Notes: generated from the letters alone by a model not told the origin. Counted from the first letter of the stretch, positions 1 through 8,347 are shown. The stretch is 28,386 bases of DNA from JANQRV01 sp964533785 (GCA_964533785.1 CAZHNG010000038.1:1-28386); one strand, 5' to 3'. Made by a program: numbers and translations.

Positions 1-50
1 AGCGTCTAGCGTCTAGCGTCTAGCGTCTAGCGTCTAGCGTCAAAAGTCCA
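1..50. repeat. Right end of heptamer repeat element (AGCGTCT)n
   Basis: Five perfect copies of the heptamer AGCGTCT plus a sixth partial copy (1-41) are followed by AAAAGTCCA (42-50). The last 15 bases are the reverse complement of the outer end of the elements at 21418 and 28311, so this is the right arm of a copy whose left arm lies before the window. It differs from the copy at 21418 in having an expanded number of heptamers. Confidence 0.85.
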
Positions 51-68
51 ATTATTAAGGAGAAAATG

Positions 69-116
69 CCACGAATGCACGAATTTTTGAGAATATTCTT
101 GCAATCGTGGTTTTTT
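69..116 (+). terminator. Stem-loop with T-tract (terminator-like, CACGAAT repeat)
   Basis: Bases 69-83 pair with 96-110 (13 of 15 positions, 12-base loop), followed by six T at 111-116 on the plus strand. It has the shape of an intrinsic terminator for a plus-strand gene ending before the window. The left arm, CCACGAATGCACGAA, resembles a degenerate intergenic repeat that I recall from Bacteroidota genomes, so it could simply be a palindromic repeat. Confidence 0.45.
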
Positions 117-195
117 AACTCAATTCCCTATAAAGTTCTATTGGGGTAGTACCGGGATGGTCTTCTCAGTTATTTTCAACCCGTAATGTAAAGAC

Positions 196-852
196 TCAAT
201 CCCTCCACAAAAAAGGAAACAGTACCAATGCCACGGCCAACAAGAGCAAATCTATCCCCAATAGAATCAAAATATCGCCGGAGGTTGATCCACTCAACAT
301 TCCCACGGAACCAATGGTCAGTTTAACCAAAGTGATCACGATCGGTATCACGACCGGAAAACTCAAAATAACGATCAGCGTGCTACTGTTAGAGGTTTTA
401 GCAGATATAGCAGATATAAAAGTAAAGGCAATGGAAAAGCCAATACTCCCCAAAACCAACGCTACAGCAAAAGAAAGATAATCCTGTATCGGATCAATCG
501 TAATAAAACTTAAGGCAACATAAACCAAAAAACTCAATAATAATAATAGCAAGACATTATAGGTCACTTTGGAAAGGATGACCGCAGTAGGATGGGCTAA
601 AATATAATAGTAGAGTTGCAGCCTTCCACTTTCTTGTACAAAACTTTTACTGACGGCATTTGTGGAAGCAAACAACATTATAATCCAGAATAAGGCGCTC
701 CAAACCGGTGGGCTAACTTCTTGAAAAGCTACGTACACAACAAAAACACTAGAAAATACGTATAATAAGATGCCGCTAATAGCATAACTATTGCGTAATT
801 CTAACATTAAATCTTTTCGGATTAGAACCCCGATTTCCTTTAACAAATTCAT
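196..852 (-). CDS. ccmB: Heme exporter protein B (CcmB-like), ABC permease subunit
   Basis: A 218-residue integral membrane protein whose length and layout match CcmB, the membrane subunit of the CcmAB(C) exporter that acts in system I cytochrome c maturation at the inner membrane. About six hydrophobic segments are visible, near residues 22-44, 49-70, 98-117, 124-150, 158-182 and 193-214. The N-terminus (KEIGVLIRKDLMLELRNSYA) has the charged, amphipathic lead-in typical of CcmB, with an ELRN pattern just before the first membrane segment. The ATG lies 78 bases from the divergent amidase start, so the two share a short promoter region. No ccmA or ccmC is visible; they may lie outside the window. 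The assignment rests on recognised sequence character and not on a catalytic motif, but alternatives such as a generic ABC-2 permease fit less well. Confidence 0.85.
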   Translation of the reverse strand: MNLLKEIGVLIRKDLMLELRNSYAISGILLYVFSSVFVVYVAFQEVSPPVWSALFWIIMLFASTNAVSKSFVQESGRLQLYYYILAHPTAVILSKVTYNVLLLLLLSFLVYVALSFITIDPIQDYLSFAVALVLGSIGFSIAFTFISAISAKTSNSSTLIVILSFPVVIPIVITLVKLTIGSVGMLSGSTSGDILILLGIDLLLLAVALVLFPFLWRD

Positions 853-875
853 TAGATCTTATTCAGTATTGTCCA

Positions 876-905
876 TTGATCATTGAACGATGTCCATTAT
901 ATTTG
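876..905 (+). promoter_or_regulatory. Bacteroidota-type promoter for the amidase gene
   Basis: TTG at 876-878, a 19-base spacer and TATATTTG at 898-905 match the Bacteroidota sigma-ABfr pattern (-33 TTTG, -7 TAnnTTTG). Transcription would start near 912, about 19 bases before the ATG at 931. The -33 part falls in a CATTG-rich stretch (868-898) resembling the heptamer array at 2174. Confidence 0.6.
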
Positions 906-930
906 TTAGAGAGACAAGAAACTACAGAGA

Positions 931-2175
931 ATGATCCGCAGTTTAATTTCCTTGACAATAGTACTAATTATTTCGGTAGCGGGCTTAAAAGCGGCCCCAG
1001 AATTTTTCAAAGTCAAAGCAGAAGCGGGTGACGGGATCTATTCCTTGCTTCGACGGTATCAATTGATTAATTTTTCCTGCAACTTCGATAAATTTTACAA
1101 TTTAAACCGGTTAAAGAGAAATTCAAAGCTTATTGCCGGCAAAGAATATTTTTTGCCCATCATGTTGTATACTTTTGATGGAAAGACCATTCGTTCTACC
1201 ATCGGTATTGATGACTGGGATCTTGCCATTAAGATCAGGGATTACAATGACAATATGGTCTCCTTAAAACTCCGGGAAGAGTCTTACCAGCAGAGTAAAA
1301 TTCTTTGGGTGCCTTACCACCAGTTGAATTGTCCCGAAGAAGCATTGGAAATCGAAGTGCCTGAAACTGAAGAGACAGAGGACGAGGATGTCACCGGGGA
1401 AGCTCCAAACTACAGTACGGCCGAACTGGAGCGGGCAAGAAAATCAGGAAAAAGGATCTTCCCTATTTTTGGGCCTGATTTCGAGTATACACCATTGAAA
1501 AGTAACCGTCTGAGGGGTAAAGTTTTTTATATCGTCGGAGGTCACGGAGGTCCCGACCCGGGGGCTATCGGTAAACGTTCCGGTTACCGCCTTTGTGAAG
1601 ATGAATACGCCTACGACGTCGCGCTCCGTTTATGCCGTAACCTCATTGCGCACGGAGCGACCGCCTACATGATCAACCGCGATGATTCCGATGGCATCCG
1701 GACTGACCAAATCCTGAAATGTGATACCGATGAACGGCTTTGGGGAGATATTAAAATGGTCCGGCATCACAAAACGAGGCTTTTTCAACGATCGGACATT
1801 GTAAATGACCTTTATCAAAAGCATCGTTTTCAAGGGGTCACCGATCAGAAAGCCATCATGATCCACGTTGATTCCAGAGGGAAAAGAGAAAGAACCGACG
1901 TATATTTTTACTATCATCCCGATAGTGACGAAAGCCGGAAAGTAGCCGTTAAACTTCAGAAAAAAATGCAGGAAAAATACAGGCAAGTACAAAAAAACCG
2001 CAGCTACTACGGTTCCGTTACCGGCAGAGATCTGCACATGCTTCGCGAGATCAAACCATTAGCCGTTTATGTGGAATTGGGTAATATCACCAACCCTGTG
2101 GATCAACAAAGAATCGTTATTCCCCGTAACCGACAACTTATCGCGGACTGGCTATTTGAAGGGTTGACTCAATGA
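931..2175 (+). CDS. N-acetylmuramoyl-L-alanine amidase (Amidase_3) with LysM-like N-terminus
   Basis: A 414-residue exported protein. Residues 1-22 are a signal peptide. Residues 25-77 resemble a LysM module (AGDGIYSLLRRYQL, then LIAGKEYFLP) that would bind peptidoglycan. An acidic linker covers about 135-155. Residues 196-412 are an Amidase_3 zinc hydrolase, which cuts the bond between N-acetylmuramic acid and L-alanine of the stem peptide in the periplasm. The zinc ligands are in place: H205 in VGGHGGPDPGA, E223 in CEDEYAYDVAL and H312 in IMIHVDSR; E382 in VYVELGNITNP is the catalytic glutamate. The usual SLHAN motif is replaced by IHVDS. It has its own promoter and stands alone on the plus strand. 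Its stop codon overlaps the first unit of a heptamer array. Family assignment is firm; which AmiC-type role it plays (cell separation or turnover) is not shown. Confidence 0.92.
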   Translation: MIRSLISLTIVLIISVAGLKAAPEFFKVKAEAGDGIYSLLRRYQLINFSCNFDKFYNLNRLKRNSKLIAGKEYFLPIMLYTFDGKTIRSTIGIDDWDLAIKIRDYNDNMVSLKLREESYQQSKILWVPYHQLNCPEEALEIEVPETEETEDEDVTGEAPNYSTAELERARKSGKRIFPIFGPDFEYTPLKSNRLRGKVFYIVGGHGGPDPGAIGKRSGYRLCEDEYAYDVALRLCRNLIAHGATAYMINRDDSDGIRTDQILKCDTDERLWGDIKMVRHHKTRLFQRSDIVNDLYQKHRFQGVTDQKAIMIHVDSRGKRERTDVYFYYHPDSDESRKVAVKLQKKMQEKYRQVQKNRSYYGSVTGRDLHMLREIKPLAVYVELGNITNPVDQQRIVIPRNRQLIADWLFEGLTQ

Positions 2176-2237
2176 ACAATGAACAATGAGCAATGAACAA
2201 TGAGCAATGAACAATGAGCAATGGAGCAATGAGCAAT
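2174..2237. repeat. Heptamer tandem array (GARCAAT)9
   Basis: Nine units of GAACAAT or GAGCAAT, largely alternating, with one extra G at 2223. The first unit overlaps the TGA stop of the amidase. The array ends just before the stop codon of the convergent methyltransferase gene. Confidence 0.9.
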
Positions 2238-2262
2238 TTGGCATTTATTCATTGCTCATTGC
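2226..2262. terminator. 12-bp perfect hairpin between convergent genes
   Basis: Bases 2226-2237 (the last heptamers) are the exact reverse complement of 2251-2262, separated by a 13-base loop. The hairpin could act as a two-way transcript end for the amidase and the methyltransferase, though neither side has a clear run of T. The right arm lies inside the last codons of the minus-strand gene. Confidence 0.5.
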
Positions 2263-2730
2263 CAATTGCGTACTCGCAGCATATAAAAAGATGCCCAGAC
2301 TGACGGAAACATTCAAGCATTCTGTTTGGCCATAGCCTGGAATAAACAGTTTTTCATCACAAGAATCTAAGATTTGGTTTGGTAAACCCTCCTTTTCCGG
2401 TCCCATGATCAACAGATCATTTTTATGAAATTGAAAACCAGACAAGTCGCGGGCTTTAGGATCTACGTAAGTCCCCAGCTTTCTTCCTGGATATTGCTCC
2501 AAGAATGAAGTGAGGTTTTCCACTTTTAAGATCTCAATAAATTCAATGGCGCCGGCGGTCCAGACCCTGGCGAGGTGGTTCATATCCGCCCGGCTGACTT
2601 TATTACCGGGCGGGTCCAGCAATCCGTTTTTATCCAAGATATAAAGTCTTTGAAAACCGTAAAACTCCGCCGAACGGATCATGTTGGAAAGATTGGGGCG
2701 GTATTCCGGCGCAAACAATAAAATATCCAT
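2245..2730 (-). CDS. Small SpoU/TrmH-family (SPOUT) RNA methyltransferase
   Basis: A 161-residue stand-alone SPOUT catalytic domain without an N-terminal RNA-binding domain, as in TrmL-like enzymes. Such enzymes methylate ribose 2'-OH of tRNA or rRNA using S-adenosylmethionine held in a trefoil knot. All three SpoU motifs are visible: motif 1 at 11-26 (RPNLSNMIRSAEFYGF, with the conserved N and R), motif 2 at 106-116 (LLIMGPEKEGL) and motif 3 at 130-150 (IPGYGQTECLNVSVSLGIFLY). The gene starts 13 bases after the stop of the GH3/beta-lactamase gene, so the two are probably co-transcribed. The last residues (about QLAMSNE) and the stop codon fall in the palindromic repeat at 2226-2262, so the C-terminus may have been altered by the repeat. 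The RNA substrate cannot be told from the sequence. Confidence 0.85.
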   Translation of the reverse strand: MDILLFAPEYRPNLSNMIRSAEFYGFQRLYILDKNGLLDPPGNKVSRADMNHLARVWTAGAIEFIEILKVENLTSFLEQYPGRKLGTYVDPKARDLSGFQFHKNDLLIMGPEKEGLPNQILDSCDEKLFIPGYGQTECLNVSVSLGIFLYAASTQLAMSNE

Positions 2731-2743
2731 AGTAGTAGTTCAT

Positions 2744-5728
2744 TCACAAATCCGTTTCAATGATCTCGAAAGGTGCTTCATTCAGCAAGGCGATCTCCAA
2801 ATCAAGATCCGGAATAGAGGTGTTCGGTTCCGTGGTATTTAAAGCGTCATATATTATTTGTTGAATTCTTTGCCGCACTCTGAATTTGATCAGATCAGTG
2901 TTGGCGCGGGAAGGATGTATTCTGTTCGATAAAAAGATGTAGATCAATTCATTCTCCGGGTCTACCCATACGCAGGTTCCGGTGAAGCCGGTATGACCGT
3001 AAGTCGAAGGTGGAGCATCAAGTGCTATGGCCTGGCTGCCAGGAAAAGATTTATCAAAACCTAGTCCGCGGTGATTCCCATGTCTGGAAGAAGTAAAGAA
3101 TTCAATAGTTACGGGCGACAAGTATTCTTTTCCTCCGTAGGAACCTTCGTTCAAAAGCATTTGAAAAATAATAGCTAATTCTTCTGCATTAGAAAACAAC
3201 CCTGCATTTCCTGAAATTCCGCCCAATAAAGCGGCCGCTTCATCGTGAACATAACCCTGGATCAACTGCTGACGCCATTTGTCATCATATTCTGTAGGTA
3301 CGATCCTTGAGGTGTCAAACTTACTCAATGGGCGGAAAAGGGTTTGCTGTAATCCCATGGGACCGTAAAACTCCTCGTTGAGAAAGCTATCCAAAGAAAT
3401 TTCGGTGATACTTTCTATTACTTTTTGTAGAAGGATAAAATTGACATCACTGTACCTATATTTTTTTCTCCCTAAGTCGAGGAATTGGACTTCATTCCAT
3501 ATGGTATCCAGAAAAATTTCATTGAAAAACAAGCGTTCTGCAATGGGTATAGAGTAAGGAGGCGATAGTTCCCGCTTGAAGTAAGGAGAGGTTTGGGCAG
3601 TATCATAGCCATAGACGTATCGCACTACCGGCATATTCGATTGCAGACCAGAAGAATGGTTCAGCAGACTTCGGATCCTGATGTTTCGTATGGAGGCCCT
3701 TCGCTCTAAGTCCAGGTAATCCTCTAATTGCCCACGTAAATTTAGCTTTTTTTCCTCATAGAGCTTCATAGCCGCCAGTGTAGTAGCTGCTACTTTGGTA
3801 ACAGAGGCAATATCGTAAATGTCGCTTGGTAAAACCGGTCTTTTCTTTTGGTAGGTATGATACCCAAATGCTTCGGAATAAATGATCTTACCCTCTTTGG
3901 CAACGAGGATCTGACAACCAGGCATAGCCCCGGCTTCTATGGCAGAAAGCGCAATGGCATCGATACTGTATAACATTTGAGGGTCAATCCCGACTTCTTC
4001 CGAATTGGCTATGGTCAATCGAAAATTATTGACCTCAGCGCCCATCCCTGCCCGGTAAAATTCATTAACATCGAAGGGTAAAGCCCCCCTTGCCGTAGTC
4101 GCTCCAAATAACAACTGAGCCATCAAACCTTCGGAAATGCCCGTCCTTTCATTGACTTGCACGATGGTGAGTCCAGGACCGAAAAATTTCAGATTATAGT
4201 AAGCCCCTACATTTATAAAAATGACATCACTGCGTCTTGCAAGGTCATTCACGAAGGGAACAAACTGGATACGATCACGTTCGGTTAAAGCTATATCGTC
4301 CAAAATGATGACATGAACATCCTCTCTTTCACCTGCTGTGAATTGAGGTAGATCGTCAGTAACCCGGTATAATTGAGAATTGACCTGGGCAGCGTAATTG
4401 CTAAAAAATCGTTCGAACTCCTTAAATGGCGCGCCATTGGTGTATTGAATGAGATGAAACTGCTTTTTATAGATATTAGAGATGGGCAGCATCTCACTCT
4501 CATTATTCGCCAATATCAAAGACTGCTTATAAATTTTACTCCTCACGTAATCCCAGCCGCGGTTTTCGAAATAGGCTTCAACATAAGGCCGATTTACCCG
4601 CTGAAAACCTCCGTTTTCGCGTTTTTCCTTGTCGCTGTCAATGGAGTAGAAAGACATCGCAAGATCATAAGGTGACGGCAGCCCGCCACGCATCCAGGTT
4701 TTGGCCATCAGGATCCTTTTTACTTTTTCATTGAGAACGTCAAGCGGGATCTCTTCTATTTGTATGGCATATTTTACGTAATCAAAGGCCTCTTTAATAT
4801 TCTTGTCGACAATAAAAAGATCCGCACCGGCAAACAGGGCTTCGTCGATCAGATTGACGTTAGTACTGATATCAGCCGTAATAAGCCCCTCAAAACCAAG
4901 GCGTTCCCTAAAAAATGTACTGGTAAAAAACTGTTGTTGTCCCGTCTTCTTTAAAATAGTGGTATCTATAACAAAACCACTTACTCCCATACGGATCATT
5001 TCTTCGTAGGGATAAAGCAATTTTTTGACCTGATTGGTATCGTTTACCTCTAATAATCGTTCAGCCGAAAACTGGTGGGCAATATTGAGAATTTTCCGGT
5101 CACGCAATGCCCCTAAAATTTTAGAGTTCGGACTAATACTTGCCGAAACTCTATTATATCGATCGGCGGCAATCCGTCCCAAAGGCAAAGCTTCGTCTAT
5201 ATCAGGACCAATATTGAGATTGACGTTTAAAACCCTGAGCTGATCGACAAATAAATTCCTTAGTTTTATTTTGAATGAATCCTCCGGTAAGGCGTAAAAA
5301 CTGACAGGCTTCGGTAGTGGTTCGGTATTTGCGAATTGGTTGTTGACCAAATATCTTTGGTCACTTGCTATGAATAGGGGCAACGCAGATTGATTAACCA
5401 CACTATCTATCACAGTCAAATAGCGTTGCACCGGTATGTCAGATAGAAGCACTCCTCCTACCCTACCCGCTACAATCATGTTTTTCAATATTTCATACTC
5501 TTGTTGGTCCTCAAGAGAAGATTTCAGCACAAAAAGTTGGCCTATCCGCTCTTCGATCTTCATCGTCGCGACGATTGAATCAAGTATGGCAGATTCATTC
5601 TCAAGGAATGGCGGCGTGTAGGGTAAGACCAGTCGTTCCTCTTCCTGACAACTCAGGCAAGCTATTAAAATGAATAACATTCCAAATAGCTGTACATTAG
5701 GTTTCCAAGGATTCCCCCACCATTTCAT
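2744..5728 (-). CDS. GH3-like / beta-lactamase (serine hydrolase) fusion lipoprotein
   Basis: A 994-residue exported lipoprotein: hydrophobic leader and lipobox LIAC (Cys24). Residues 50-345 resemble the GH3 N-terminal barrel, 400-555 the GH3 C-terminal domain (SLILANNESEMLPI; ARGALPFDV), and 585-945 a class C beta-lactamase/penicillin-binding-type serine hydrolase. The latter is complete: S642-VTK645, Y759-SD and H912-TG. This GH3 plus beta-lactamase architecture recurs in Bacteroidota and is usually thought to act on cell-wall sugars or peptides. In this copy the GH3 domain looks inactive: the KHFPGHGDT loop reads AHQFSAERL (217-225) and the substrate-binding DxEGG reads SDQRY (122-126), although an aspartate (D286, TADIST) remains at the nucleophile position. 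The gene lies 152 bases downstream of the trmH-like gene and 13 bases before the small SPOUT gene. Substrate is unknown. Confidence 0.9.
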   Translation of the reverse strand: MKWWGNPWKPNVQLFGMLFILIACLSCQEEERLVLPYTPPFLENESAILDSIVATMKIEERIGQLFVLKSSLEDQQEYEILKNMIVAGRVGGVLLSDIPVQRYLTVIDSVVNQSALPLFIASDQRYLVNNQFANTEPLPKPVSFYALPEDSFKIKLRNLFVDQLRVLNVNLNIGPDIDEALPLGRIAADRYNRVSASISPNSKILGALRDRKILNIAHQFSAERLLEVNDTNQVKKLLYPYEEMIRMGVSGFVIDTTILKKTGQQQFFTSTFFRERLGFEGLITADISTNVNLIDEALFAGADLFIVDKNIKEAFDYVKYAIQIEEIPLDVLNEKVKRILMAKTWMRGGLPSPYDLAMSFYSIDSDKEKRENGGFQRVNRPYVEAYFENRGWDYVRSKIYKQSLILANNESEMLPISNIYKKQFHLIQYTNGAPFKEFERFFSNYAAQVNSQLYRVTDDLPQFTAGEREDVHVIILDDIALTERDRIQFVPFVNDLARRSDVIFINVGAYYNLKFFGPGLTIVQVNERTGISEGLMAQLLFGATTARGALPFDVNEFYRAGMGAEVNNFRLTIANSEEVGIDPQMLYSIDAIALSAIEAGAMPGCQILVAKEGKIIYSEAFGYHTYQKKRPVLPSDIYDIASVTKVAATTLAAMKLYEEKKLNLRGQLEDYLDLERRASIRNIRIRSLLNHSSGLQSNMPVVRYVYGYDTAQTSPYFKRELSPPYSIPIAERLFFNEIFLDTIWNEVQFLDLGRKKYRYSDVNFILLQKVIESITEISLDSFLNEEFYGPMGLQQTLFRPLSKFDTSRIVPTEYDDKWRQQLIQGYVHDEAAALLGGISGNAGLFSNAEELAIIFQMLLNEGSYGGKEYLSPVTIEFFTSSRHGNHRGLGFDKSFPGSQAIALDAPPSTYGHTGFTGTCVWVDPENELIYIFLSNRIHPSRANTDLIKFRVRQRIQQIIYDALNTTEPNTSIPDLDLEIALLNEAPFEIIETDL

Positions 5729-5880
5729 CTACAAAGATTTTTTTCACCTATTTTCATACGACCTAAGATTTTCGCTCACCCTCTCAAGCAAGACGGAGAT
5801 TATTCCCAAGCTCTTGCAGTCCAGGATGTAGATTCTACTCATCGTATTTACTTACTTTTATCCGGCAGATACCGTTGTCT

Positions 5881-6639
5881 CTATTTTTGGCGGAAAATAG
5901 CCAAGGTTATCGCCGTGGCAACTGCTGCATTTAAAGATTCCATCTTCCGGTTGCGAAAACTCGGAATTTTCAAGTCGTGTTGAATGATTTCCATCGTAGC
6001 ATCAGAAATCCCCTTACTTTCATTACCTACAACAATAATACCAGATGAAGATAAGGAATATTCATAGATATTGTTGCCATAGAGAGTCATTCCAAAAATG
6101 GGCAATTCGGGATAATAGCGATGTAACTCTTTTAATTCCGCCGAAAACCAATCAACTCTCATAAACGCCCCCATAGTAGCCTGAATTACCTTTGGATTGT
6201 AAAATTCTACCGTTTTCTTACTGCAAAATACATAATCGACACCAAACCAATCTGCGGTTCTGATAATGGTTCCTAAATTTCCGGGATCCTGTAGGTTTTC
6301 CAGGTAGAGAACTAGCTGACCTTTCAAGTCCAATTGTCGCCAATCGGTGTTTGCTTTCTTACAAACTGCAAGCACTTGATTAGGAGTATTTAAAGTCGAT
6401 ATTTTTTTTAATTCTTTTTCTGAGATCGCTATCAGGTCATAATTACTTTCTGATTGTAAATGATGATTTTGATCTATCCAGGGATATACCGCATAAATAC
6501 TTTGAATGCTATCAGGATCAAATTGAAGTAATTCGCATACCATTTTGTCCCCTTCTACAATAAACTGACCCAATTTTTCCCGGTATTTCTTTTGGTGCAA
6601 AGACCTAATATGTTTGGTAGCATTGATGGATAAGGACAT
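5881..6639 (-). CDS. TrmH/RlmB-type 23S rRNA or tRNA 2'-O-methyltransferase
   Basis: A 252-residue SpoU-family enzyme with two parts. Residues 1-95 are the L30e-like substrate-binding domain (KYREKLGQFIVEGDKMVCEL is the usual opening). Residues 107-250 are the SPOUT domain: motif 1 at 114-134 (ENLQDPGNLGTIIRTADWFG), motif 2 at 202-211 (IVVGNESKGI) and motif 3 at 224-245 (KIPSF through MESLNAAVATAI). The N and R of motif 1 and the ESLN of motif 3 are intact, so it should be active as a ribose 2'-O-methyltransferase. The start lies 13 bases after the stop of the cobalamin adenosyltransferase gene, so they are likely one operon. This is the larger of two SPOUT enzymes in the same minus-strand run. 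Bacteroidota often carry several paralogues, so no symbol is given. Confidence 0.9.
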   Translation of the reverse strand: MSLSINATKHIRSLHQKKYREKLGQFIVEGDKMVCELLQFDPDSIQSIYAVYPWIDQNHHLQSESNYDLIAISEKELKKISTLNTPNQVLAVCKKANTDWRQLDLKGQLVLYLENLQDPGNLGTIIRTADWFGVDYVFCSKKTVEFYNPKVIQATMGAFMRVDWFSAELKELHRYYPELPIFGMTLYGNNIYEYSLSSSGIIVVGNESKGISDATMEIIQHDLKIPSFRNRKMESLNAAVATAITLAIFRQK

Positions 6640-6652
6640 TCACTTCATTGAT

Positions 6653-7219
6653 TTAGGTGTTCATTGTCCATTTGATCTCGGTTACACCAAAATCTTGTCC
6701 AATTTTACGGGCCAGAACGAAAAAAAAGTCCGACAGGCGGTTGAGATATTGTAAAATAATTTCGGGTATATGATTTTCTTTGGACAAGGCTACGACCCTT
6801 CTTTCTGCCCTGCGACAAACGCAACGAGCAAGATGACAATAAGAAACCGCCAGGTGCCCCCCCGGAAGGATGAATTGCTTTAGTTCAGGCAGTTCAGCAT
6901 CCATGGCATCAATAGCATTTTCCAATCCTGCTATTTCTTCTGCTTCAATACCGGGCAATTGGATATTACTGGTTGGATCAATGGCCAAATTTGAACCGAT
7001 AACGAATAGATTAGACTGAATCTTATGAAGAATAGGTTGATGATCGTCATCCCCCAGGATATCCCTTAAAACTCCGACAAAAGCGTTCAATTCATCGATC
7101 GTGCCGTAAGCTTCGATTCGCAAATCATCTTTCAACACCCTTTGACCTCCGAACAAACCTGTTTGACCTTGGTCTCCTGTTTTCGTATATATTTTACTTG
7201 CCATTCTTTTGCTATTCAT
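6653..7219 (-). CDS. Cob(I)alamin adenosyltransferase, PduO/MMAB type
   Basis: Transfers the adenosyl group of ATP to cob(I)alamin to make coenzyme B12. The protein is 188 residues from the ATG chosen here (7219); an ATG five codons later (7204) fits equally well, while a longer upstream reading (to 7294) adds residues unlike the family. Residues 12-25 (TKTGDQGQTGLFGG) are the N-terminal ATP-binding motif. CRRAERR (about 135-141) and YLNRLSDFFFVLAR (about 158-171) are the other PduO signatures, the latter carrying the conserved N and D. The gene is followed after 13 bases by the trmH-like gene and lies about 105 bases downstream of the ABC ATPase gene. With the riboswitch-controlled B12 receptor at 18469 it shows that the organism imports and uses B12; no user enzyme is in the window. 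Confidence 0.92.
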   Translation of the reverse strand: MNSKRMASKIYTKTGDQGQTGLFGGQRVLKDDLRIEAYGTIDELNAFVGVLRDILGDDDHQPILHKIQSNLFVIGSNLAIDPTSNIQLPGIEAEEIAGLENAIDAMDAELPELKQFILPGGHLAVSYCHLARCVCRRAERRVVALSKENHIPEIILQYLNRLSDFFFVLARKIGQDFGVTEIKWTMNT

Positions 7220-7324
7220 TTTAGACTTGTTCGATGATCCCACCAAACAGGGTCTGTTAAGATAATCAACTAGCCGCTTGGCTACAAAGTTCAAATGGCG
7301 ATAAAATAAAAAGTGCGGAAAGAT

Positions 7325-8062
7325 TTATTCATCCACATTGTACCGGTGAGTAGGATCATCAGATCGAACAACATTTTCATTTCTACGATCGCTTTCTACC
7401 AGTCCATCCCGTAGTTTGACGATCCGAAGGGCGTGTTCGGCAATATCCGGTTCGTGGGTAACCAAGATGATGGTATTGCCGGAATGATGTATTTTTTCGA
7501 AAATGGTCATAATCTCCATAGAGGTTTTCGTATCGAGGTTACCGGTAGGTTCATCCGCTAAAATGATCGATGGATCGTTCACGAGGGCTCTGGCAATAGC
7601 TACCCTTTGGCGCTGACCACCCGAAAGTTCATTGGGTTTATGGTCTACCCGGTCTCCCAACCCAACGGACTCCAGCACCTCCTTGGCTTTAGCTACTCTG
7701 GCCGTCCTGGAAAGCCCTCCGTATACCAGCGGTAATGCGACGTTTTCAAGTGCCGTTAGCCTTGGTAATAAGTTAAAAGTTTGAAACACAAAACCGATCT
7801 CCTTATTCCTGACTTCAGCTAGTTCATTATCGGTCATTGAACTCACGTTTGTACCATTCAGGAAATAATCACCTGAAGTTGGCGTATCCAAACAACCGAG
7901 CAAGTTCATTAACGTAGATTTTCCCGATCCGGATGGTCCCATCAAGGCAACAAATTCATTTCTCTGGATTTCCAGTGTTATGGACTTCAACGCATGGACC
8001 TGTGTCTTACCCATGATATAAGTCTTCTTTAAATCTTTGATATCGATGATGCCTTGTCCCAT
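7325..8062 (-). CDS. ABC transporter ATP-binding protein (MacB/LolD type)
   Basis: A 245-residue ATPase of the family that powers MacB- and LolD/FtsE-type permeases (lipoprotein release, efflux or cell-division complexes). All nucleotide-binding motifs are present: Walker A GPSGSGKST (42-50), the Q-loop in GFVFQTFNLLPRL, the signature LSGGQRQRVAIARAL, Walker B with its glutamate (IILADEPTGNLD) and the switch histidine (ILVTHEPD). The family-typical insertion NLLGCLDTPTSGDYFLNG after Walker A supports the MacB/LolD group. I chose the ATG at 8062; a longer reading to 8200 adds about 46 residues that do not resemble the family. No cognate permease gene is adjacent, which is common for this type in Bacteroidota. 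Its divergent neighbour is the deoxynucleoside kinase. Confidence 0.9.
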   Translation of the reverse strand: MGQGIIDIKDLKKTYIMGKTQVHALKSITLEIQRNEFVALMGPSGSGKSTLMNLLGCLDTPTSGDYFLNGTNVSSMTDNELAEVRNKEIGFVFQTFNLLPRLTALENVALPLVYGGLSRTARVAKAKEVLESVGLGDRVDHKPNELSGGQRQRVAIARALVNDPSIILADEPTGNLDTKTSMEIMTIFEKIHHSGNTIILVTHEPDIAEHALRIVKLRDGLVESDRRNENVVRSDDPTHRYNVDE

Positions 8063-8347
8063 CAAATATTTTGTTTGATTTGAAAATTGTATAGTATTCG
8101 ACGCTTGTCGCCCGATCCTATGGAATTGGGCAGGAAACATTAGCCTAAAACTGGCGGTAATAACGACTTTGACAGGGATGAAGATAGATAAAACCATCAA
8201 AACAGTGCAAATATTTAGAAGTTAATATCAAAACGGAGGATGAATTCCCGAAAACAAGGGGATGAAAGCATTAACTCAGAAGAATTCGGGCGGGACTGAA
8301 CGGATCGCAAATCATCATTTATATCAGAACAATTTCAGCTTTTCCTC

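Noticed and set aside
1..41. Tandem repeats considered as a CRISPR array
   Set aside because: The units are 7 bases, contiguous and without spacers, and no cas gene is present.
5744..5842. 32-codon minus-strand ORF just before the GH3/beta-lactamase gene
   Set aside because: Too short for composition to be informative, no motif, and it could be chance; the gap is better read as leader.
7220..7294. Longer N-terminus for the cobalamin adenosyltransferase
   Set aside because: The extra 25 residues do not fit the family, whose proteins begin shortly before the TKTGDxGxT motif.
8063..8200. Longer N-terminus for the ABC ATPase
   Set aside because: The family starts a few residues before the first strand (IIDIKDLKKTY); the extension reads like non-coding leader.
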